A program made the translations under genes and the position numbers. A stretch of 7,007 nucleotides of DNA from an uncultured Porphyromonadaceae bacterium. Lineage in GTDB: Bacteria > Bacteroidota > Bacteroidia > Bacteroidales > Muribaculaceae. The notes beneath the pieces are model-generated. The model ran no database searches. It was not told where the DNA came from and saw only the letters and a program-made list of their open reading frames with translations. Below, one piece after another: positions 1 to 4,722 of this stretch. Numbering within the stretch: position 1 is the first letter of the stretch; each line of letters opens with the position of its first letter. The stretch is taken from the NCBI GenBank assembly GCA_947176355.1, contig CAMWQY010000137.1, positions 1 to 7,007 on the forward strand, read 5' to 3'.

Positions 1-1634
1 TGGGAAAAGGAGACGACTCCGACAATATGGAGACACTTCGAAATGTAATAAATGCACAGCGCAGTATTCTTTCAGACATCTATGGCAAGCCTGATTCTGT
101 GCCGCAACTGTGGGCTATCTTCACGGAAGTTCAAAGATATTACGATGCAGGATTCAATGTTCCGGAAGACGTAACCCTTCTTTTCTGTGACAATAACTGG
201 GGGTACATACGGCGTACCGCGCCGAAAGAAGAACAAGGAAGAAAAGGTGGCTTTGGTATGTACTACCACATCGATATGAACGGAGGTCCTTGGAACGACC
301 GATGGATAAACACCTCTCCTCTTCCAAAGCTACGTGAGCAACTTAATTTGGCTTATCAATCCGGAATAGACAGGATTTGGATCATAAATGTAGGAGACCT
401 AAAACCAAAGGAATTGCCCATTGATTTCATCATGGACTATGCTTGGAATCCTGATGCAATAGCACCCGGCGATGAAAAAGAGTGGCTCAGGGAATGGGCT
501 GCAGAAACTTTTGGAGAAAATCTTGCTGACGACATAGCGGATGTGCTTGCCAAATATCCTAAATATAATCTTTGGAGAAAACCGGAAGTGCAGACTGCAG
601 GTATTTTCAGCGTAGAAAACTACAATGAGGCTGAACGCACGGACTCCCTTTGGGTTGCTCTTGAAGAGAAAGTTGAGAATATAAATAAAAGAATCCCGGA
701 AGGGATGAAAGATGCCTTCTATCAGCTTGTATATTATCCTGCCATCGCATCTTCAGGAGTCGCAAGACTATATCTCGCTGCTGAACAGAACCGCCATTAT
801 GCTGCAAAAGGAGACTCTCGGGCAAATGGATATGCAGACAAGGTCAAGCAACTCTTTGCAAGGGATGCAGAACTTACCCGATATTACAACGATTCTATAA
901 GCAACGGAAAATGGGAAGGGATGATGCAGGATAAGCATATCGGGTATACCCAATGGTTTATGCCTGACGACAATATCATGCCTGAAGTGACGTATGTGGA
1001 TAATACATCAACAACCATTCCTTGTGGCTCAGAGATCTCCGTAACAGAATATTCTATTCCTGCCATCAAATATAGCAGAAAGTCAGGCTCTGACGGAGTC
1101 AACTGGATATTACTTCCGGATCTTGGAAGAGGAGAAGGATGTATGGGAATAGATAATGTTGCAACTTTGTATGTAGCTAACGGAAGCACATCCCCAACTT
1201 TGGAATATGACATAGAAGTTGAAAATGGCGACAGCATAAAGATAGCCATAGCTATTCTTCCTACACAGGACGTCAATCCAGCTCGTGGACTTAGATTGGG
1301 AGTTCAACTTGATGAAGGGCTCACCGAAGTTATAGACGCTCGCCGAGGGCTTGTAGACACATTTGACGAGTATACTCCAGCCAATCTGAGGAATTCAAAA
1401 AAGCTTAAACCGTTGCCTCCACGTGGCAAAATGGCACTAAACGGAAATGGAAAGGGAATGCGAAATGAAGTGTTTGACAATCTTCGTTGGCTTGACGTCA
1501 CATTTCCTATAGCTACCACGGGCAAACATACACTGAAGATAAAGATGATAGATCCGGAAATAGTAGTGGAACGCATCGTGATAAATCCTGACGATTCACG
1601 CTACAGCTACTTTGGACCACCGGAAAAGAAATGA
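1..1634 (+). CDS. GH115 family alpha-glucuronidase, C-terminal part (5' end outside window)
   Basis: The frame is open from base 3 (GKGDDSDN precedes the Met at 27), so the gene begins upstream and Met27 is internal. GH115 enzymes remove D-glucuronic or 4-O-methyl-glucuronic acid side chains from xylan and related glycans, usually outside the cytoplasm. Counting from Met27, residues 55-59 (DNNWG), 79-87 (YYHIDMNGG), 92-95 (RWIN), 121-127 (NVGDLKP) and 138-142 (YAWNP) match conserved GH115 barrel motifs. A helical region follows to about residue 300. A beta-rich C-terminal domain then runs to the end; 'KHTLKIKMIDPEIVV' and the final 'YFGPP' fit the family's C-terminal domain. The stop is TGA at 1632-1634. 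Roughly the first third or more of the usual 800-900 residue protein is missing, so the signal peptide cannot be judged. One oddity is Met84, where the better-known members have Tyr ('HVDY' versus 'HIDM'). The family call is firm; the exact substrate is not. Confidence 0.93.
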   Translation, partial: GKGDDSDNMETLRNVINAQRSILSDIYGKPDSVPQLWAIFTEVQRYYDAGFNVPEDVTLLFCDNNWGYIRRTAPKEEQGRKGGFGMYYHIDMNGGPWNDRWINTSPLPKLREQLNLAYQSGIDRIWIINVGDLKPKELPIDFIMDYAWNPDAIAPGDEKEWLREWAAETFGENLADDIADVLAKYPKYNLWRKPEVQTAGIFSVENYNEAERTDSLWVALEEKVENINKRIPEGMKDAFYQLVYYPAIASSGVARLYLAAEQNRHYAAKGDSRANGYADKVKQLFARDAELTRYYNDSISNGKWEGMMQDKHIGYTQWFMPDDNIMPEVTYVDNTSTTIPCGSEISVTEYSIPAIKYSRKSGSDGVNWILLPDLGRGEGCMGIDNVATLYVANGSTSPTLEYDIEVENGDSIKIAIAILPTQDVNPARGLRLGVQLDEGLTEVIDARRGLVDTFDEYTPANLRNSKKLKPLPPRGKMALNGNGKGMRNEVFDNLRWLDVTFPIATTGKHTLKIKMIDPEIVVERIVINPDDSRYSYFGPPEKK

Positions 1635-1670
1635 CTCCTGTCACAAATCTTTAACAAAATGGCAATGGAT

Positions 1671-1698
1671 TTTGGAGAACTAAATAGAGTTATATTTC
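1671..1698 (+). promoter_or_regulatory. Weak Bacteroidetes-type promoter candidate for the 1766-3223 cluster
   Basis: TATATTTC at 1691-1698 matches the Bacteroidetes -7 consensus TAnnTTTG except at the last base. TTTG at 1671-1674 could be the -33 element. The 16-nt spacing is shorter than the usual 19-21 nt, so this is only a candidate. It lies in the gap after the GH115 gene, upstream of the small membrane protein. The cluster might instead be read through from the GH115 gene, since no clear terminator is seen between them. Confidence 0.25.
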
Positions 1699-1715
1699 GT
1701 TTAAGCATTGACAGT

Positions 1716-1730
1716 GAAACCTTAGGTTTC
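1716..1730. repeat. 15-bp near-perfect palindrome in the leader of the exporter cluster
   Basis: GAAACCTTAGGTTTC has two 7-base arms around a central T; as an RNA hairpin it would have 6-bp arms and a TTA loop. It lies 36 nt before the ATG at 1766 and downstream of the weak promoter candidate. It is not followed by a T-run, so it does not look like an intrinsic terminator. It could be an operator or a small leader hairpin, or chance. Confidence 0.35.
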
Positions 1731-1765
1731 CAATAAATAATTATTAACTCTAAAGTCTCTTAATT

Positions 1766-1924
1766 ATGGCAGCACTGAACATCCCTCTGATCTCCTGGTG
1801 CATCATCGTTGCAGCGATGACAGTCTTCATCTCGGTAAGACTTTTCCATAAGAGTCAAAATCCCGCACCCCAACAAAAAATGGTAGCTAAAAGAGACAAG
1901 TTAATGAAACATGTCAAATATTGA
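1766..1924 (+). CDS. Small single-pass membrane protein, 52 aa, function unknown
   Basis: The ATG at 1766 opens a 52-codon frame ending in TGA at 1922-1924. The protein begins MAALNIPLISWCIIVAAM. It has one hydrophobic segment at about residues 4-25, then a basic, probably cytoplasmic tail (HKSQNPAPQQKMVAKRDKLMKHVKY) with many Lys and Arg. I do not recognise the family. Support for coding comes from the hydrophobic/basic layout and from the G or C third positions across the first 25 codons. The position also helps: it fills most of the gap after the GH115 gene and overlaps the next gene's start by 14 nt in another frame, as translationally coupled genes do. It could be an accessory subunit of the exporter encoded next. 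No Shine-Dalgarno sequence is evident, which is normal in Bacteroidetes. It may still be a chance frame. Confidence 0.55.
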   Translation: MAALNIPLISWCIIVAAMTVFISVRLFHKSQNPAPQQKMVAKRDKLMKHVKY

Positions 1925-2738
1925 TATATCCACTACACAGTTAGAGGCTTTCCCGGAAGGTGAAATTGGTGAAAGTGCCTCTCTAAAAGAGATTTGTCTA
2001 TTTCTCTCAGAATATTCGGCGTGGCTCCTCGGAAGTGGGGCCACGTCTATACGTCTTGAAAAAAACGTCAGGCGAATGGCAGAAGCAATGGGTTGCCATG
2101 CCGAAATGACAATCCTCCCTCGCCATATTCACATGACAGTTTTCCTTTCCGATCACTCAGATAGTTATACTTATATTATTGCCACTCATCCCATGCCAAT
2201 AAGCTTCGACATCAATACAAAGTTGAGCAGATTAAGTTGGAGCATGGCAGACGATAAATTGCCACTAAAAGACGTTCAAAAACAATTTGATAAAATAATC
2301 AAGACTGCACCAACCAACAAATACCTTGTATTATTTCTCGCATCATGTGCCAATGCTGCTTTTTGCCGTTTATTTACTGGCGACTGGGCTGCTGTCGGAG
2401 TGGTATTTATCTCTACGCTTATTGGTTTTTACATCAAGCAACTTCTAACCCAACTTAAAGTTGACGTTAGGCTTGTATTTATCATTTGCGCATTCATTTC
2501 TTCTATACTCGCAAGCACAGCTACCCTATTCAGTTTTGGTCACACTCCTGATATAGCCGTTGGCACAAGTGTATTATATCTTGTGCCGGGTATTCCTTTC
2601 TTAAACTCTTTCAGTGATATGCTGAATGGACATTATATATGTGCCTTCGGGCGATTCGTACATGCTGTAGTCTTGACATGCTGTCTGTCGTTGGGACTCT
2701 GCGGAGGAATGTTGTTGATGCACTTAAGTATGTTTTAG
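1911..2738 (+). CDS. ThrE/YjjP-type exporter, N-terminal-domain subunit (threonine/serine exporter family)
   Basis: This 275-residue protein matches the first half of ThrE-type exporters (DUF1212/YjjP). Residues 25-135 form a soluble domain with the family motif 'GSGATSIRLEKNVRRMAEA' at 41-59. About five membrane segments follow, at roughly 138-153, 158-178, 186-208, 213-231 and 245-270. The family's 'LVPGIPFLNS' motif is at 224-233. The start is well fixed: an in-frame TGA lies at 1905-1907, just two codons upstream of the ATG. In Corynebacterium ThrE both halves are one protein exporting threonine and serine. In E. coli they are separate (YjjP, YjjB) and have been linked to succinate export. 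Here the partner half begins 2 nt after the stop, so the two very likely form one complex in the inner membrane. The substrate cannot be read from sequence; succinate is plausible for a succinate-forming Bacteroidales. Confidence 0.9.
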   Translation: MSNIDISTTQLEAFPEGEIGESASLKEICLFLSEYSAWLLGSGATSIRLEKNVRRMAEAMGCHAEMTILPRHIHMTVFLSDHSDSYTYIIATHPMPISFDINTKLSRLSWSMADDKLPLKDVQKQFDKIIKTAPTNKYLVLFLASCANAAFCRLFTGDWAAVGVVFISTLIGFYIKQLLTQLKVDVRLVFIICAFISSILASTATLFSFGHTPDIAVGTSVLYLVPGIPFLNSFSDMLNGHYICAFGRFVHAVVLTCCLSLGLCGGMLLMHLSMF

Positions 2739-2740
2739 CC

Positions 2741-3223
2741 ATGTTACTTCAGGTTCTACAAGACGCTCTTTTTGCTGCTATTGCAGCCATCGGGTTTGCA
2801 TCAATAAGCAATCCTCCAAAGAAAGCATATCTGTTTTGTGCTATAATTGCAGCTGTAGGGCATTCGGCTCGATATTTATTGATGAATTCTTCACTTTTTG
2901 ACATCCATATTGTGGCTGCCAGCACAATAGCGGCTTTTATCGTCGGTACTCTTGCTGTGCTATTGTCGCCATACGGAAAAATGCCTGCGGAAACTTGTCT
3001 ATTTCCTTCTTTACTCCCCATGATACCGGGAATTTATGCCTACAAGGCATTCGGAAGCCTTATGCTTTGTCTTACACATGGAGGGGAAACAGAATTCAAT
3101 CATTATTTCTTCCTTTTTGCCAACAATGGCTTGACTTGTCTTTTCATTCTCCTTGGAATGGTAGTTGGTGGCACCCTGCCAATATTCTTCTTCAAAAACA
3201 TTTCTTTCCAAGCCACAAGGTAG
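2741..3223 (+). CDS. ThrE_2/YjjB-type exporter, C-terminal-domain subunit
   Basis: This 160-residue, very hydrophobic protein is the second half of a ThrE-type exporter. Membrane segments are at about residues 5-22, 29-47, 54-76, 87-110 and 121-147. The diagnostic family motif 'PSLLPMIPGIYAYKA' is at 89-103. I chose the ATG at 2741, 2 nt after the preceding stop. It gives the usual length for a YjjB-like protein and puts the first membrane helix at the N-terminus. The same frame is open back to an ATG at 2639, but that would add 34 polar residues overlapping the upstream gene and is unlikely. The role is to complete the transport pathway with the 1911-2738 product. There is no evident terminator after the TAG; the next promoter begins within about 40 nt. 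Confidence 0.88.
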   Translation: MLLQVLQDALFAAIAAIGFASISNPPKKAYLFCAIIAAVGHSARYLLMNSSLFDIHIVAASTIAAFIVGTLAVLLSPYGKMPAETCLFPSLLPMIPGIYAYKAFGSLMLCLTHGGETEFNHYFFLFANNGLTCLFILLGMVVGGTLPIFFFKNISFQATR

Positions 3224-3259
3224 GATGCCAGTCCACTCTTTTTTGAGATGGGACGTATG

Positions 3260-3290
3260 TTGCGACAAAGAAAAATTTTTTGTAACTTTG
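3260..3290 (+). promoter_or_regulatory. Bacteroidetes-type promoter for the sugar porter / DUF5107 operon
   Basis: TAACTTTG at 3283-3290 matches the Bacteroidetes -7 consensus TAnnTTTG exactly. TTG at 3260-3262 is a -33 element with 20-nt spacing, within the normal range. Transcription would start at about 3296-3300, giving a short leader of roughly 20-25 nt before the ATG at 3321. The spacer holds an A/T-rich imperfect dyad (ACAAAGAAAAA facing TTTTTTGT), and CAAAG at 3266-3270 is mirrored by CTTTG at 3286-3290. These could bind a regulator or simply be the A/T-rich DNA common in such promoters. Confidence 0.65.
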
Positions 3291-3320
3291 CACGACGAAT
3301 ACTAACATCTAAACCATGAA

Positions 3321-4715
3321 ATGAACACCATGCAGACAAGTATCAACAAAAAATTCATTTATTTCATTTGCAGTGTATCTGCGATGGGAGGGCTTCTTTT
3401 TGGCTACGATTGGGTAGTAATTGGAGGCGCCAAACCCTTTTATGAAGCTTTTTTTGGTATCGGTGGAGATCCCGCCATGCAGGGACTCGCAATGAGTATA
3501 GCTATTGCAGGATGCCTTTTAGGAGCAATGGTAGCCGGATTTTTTGCTGACCTTTTGGGGCGCAGACCTCTGCTGTTGCTGGCAGCTATTGTCTTCCTTA
3601 TATCTGCTTATATGACAGGAGCTGTCGACACTTTTGTACCCTTTCTTATAGCTCGGTTTATCGGAGGCGTCGCTATTGGAGTAGCATCGGGGATGTCGCC
3701 GATGTATATTGCAGAAGTATCGCCTTCGGAGACGCGAGGGCAAATGGTATCCATCAATCAGCTGACGATCGTACTTGGCATCCTTGCCGCCCAGATAGTC
3801 AATTGGTTGATTGCCGAGCCAATGCCTGCCGGAATGGAATTGCCACCTTTGGATTCGTGGAATTGCCAGATGGGCTGGCGCTGGATGTTTTGGGCGGAGG
3901 CTTTCCCTGCCGCTGTTTTCTTGTTGCTGGTGATGTTTATTCCTGAGAGTCCGCGTTGGCTTGTGATGAAAGGGAAATCTGAGCAAGCTTCAAAAGTTTT
4001 TGCGAAGATAGGTGGAGATGAATATGCGAAGGTTGAGATTGAGACCATAATAGCTGCCGATCAAGAAGAAAAAGAAAGCCATGGTCTTGCCGGTCTTTTC
4101 CGAAAACCATATCTGTCTCTTATATGCCTTGGAATCATCATAGCTGTCTTCCAGCAATGGTGTGGCACCAATGTCATCTTCAATTATGCTCAAGAGATAT
4201 TTGCAAATGCCGGCTACGACCTGGGAGAGATGCTATTCAATATAGTGCTTACGGGTGTCACAAATGTAGTGTTTACTTTTGTAGCGCTTTATGCAGTCGA
4301 TAGGATTGGACGCAAAATACTTATGCTTATCGGCTCCGGAGGCCTTTTTGCAATCTATCTAATACTTGGAAGTTGCTATTATTTCCACGTTTCGGGATTC
4401 TTGATGGTGATTTTAGTTATGCTTGCAATTGCTTGCTACGCTATGACACTTGGTCCCGTCACATGGGTACTCCTTTCAGAAATATTCCCCAATAAGGTAA
4501 GAGGCATTGCCATGTCAGTGTGCACGTTCGCACTTTGGACAGGATGCTTCACTCTTACATATAGCTTCCCTATCCTCAACGCATCATTGGGAAGCTACGG
4601 CACATTCTGGCTCTACTCTGCAATTTGCCTTGCAGGATTAATATATTTCAGCAAGAGACTGACTGAAACAAAAGGTAAGACTCTTGAAGAAATCGAAAAA
4701 GAACTCCTTAAATAA
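3321..4715 (+). CDS. MFS sugar porter, XylE/GLUT-like sugar:H+ symporter
   Basis: This 464-residue inner-membrane protein has the 12-helix layout and motifs of the sugar porter family. They are 'LLFGYDWVVIGG' (25-36, with the proton-coupling Asp30), 'LLGRRP' (78-83), 'RFIGG' (112-116), 'PMYIAEVSPSETRG' (127-140), 'PESPRW' (208-213), 'DRIGRK' (327-332) and 'GPVTWVLLSEIFPNKVRG' (378-395). XylE sugar-binding residues have counterparts in Gln147, Gln278-Gln279, Asn284 and Trp382. The central cytoplasmic loop is at about 210-260. The terminal signature reads 'TETKGKTLEEIE' where most members have 'PETKG'. The likely substrate is a pentose or hexose such as xylose or arabinose. The start is ATG 3321; Met4 at 3330 is an alternative, and the ATG at 3316 meets a stop after two codons. 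The gene is first in a probable operon with the DUF5107 gene, 7 nt downstream. Family very sure; substrate not. Confidence 0.93.
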   Translation: MNTMQTSINKKFIYFICSVSAMGGLLFGYDWVVIGGAKPFYEAFFGIGGDPAMQGLAMSIAIAGCLLGAMVAGFFADLLGRRPLLLLAAIVFLISAYMTGAVDTFVPFLIARFIGGVAIGVASGMSPMYIAEVSPSETRGQMVSINQLTIVLGILAAQIVNWLIAEPMPAGMELPPLDSWNCQMGWRWMFWAEAFPAAVFLLLVMFIPESPRWLVMKGKSEQASKVFAKIGGDEYAKVEIETIIAADQEEKESHGLAGLFRKPYLSLICLGIIIAVFQQWCGTNVIFNYAQEIFANAGYDLGEMLFNIVLTGVTNVVFTFVALYAVDRIGRKILMLIGSGGLFAIYLILGSCYYFHVSGFLMVILVMLAIACYAMTLGPVTWVLLSEIFPNKVRGIAMSVCTFALWTGCFTLTYSFPILNASLGSYGTFWLYSAICLAGLIYFSKRLTETKGKTLEEIEKELLK

Positions 4716-4722
4716 TTGTATA

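Noticed and set aside
884..1276. 130-codon open frame on the minus strand
   Set aside because: It is antisense to the GH115 gene, has no recognisable domain and no promoter, and fits a chance frame.
2639..2740. Upstream start for the second exporter subunit
   Set aside because: It would add 34 polar residues that overlap the preceding membrane-protein gene; the ATG at 2741 gives the family's normal length.
3224..3260. Possible terminator after the exporter pair (T-run at 3239-3244)
   Set aside because: The T-run has no GC-rich hairpin in front of it, so an intrinsic terminator cannot be supported.
3316..3324. ATG at 3316 as a start for the sugar porter
   Set aside because: It reads ATG AAA TGA, stopping after two codons; the porter frame starts at 3321.
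3519..3986. 155-codon open frame on the minus strand
   Set aside because: It lies wholly inside the sugar porter gene, its translation is rich in Arg, His, Ser and Gln with no recognisable motif, and the plus-strand protein is clearly conserved.
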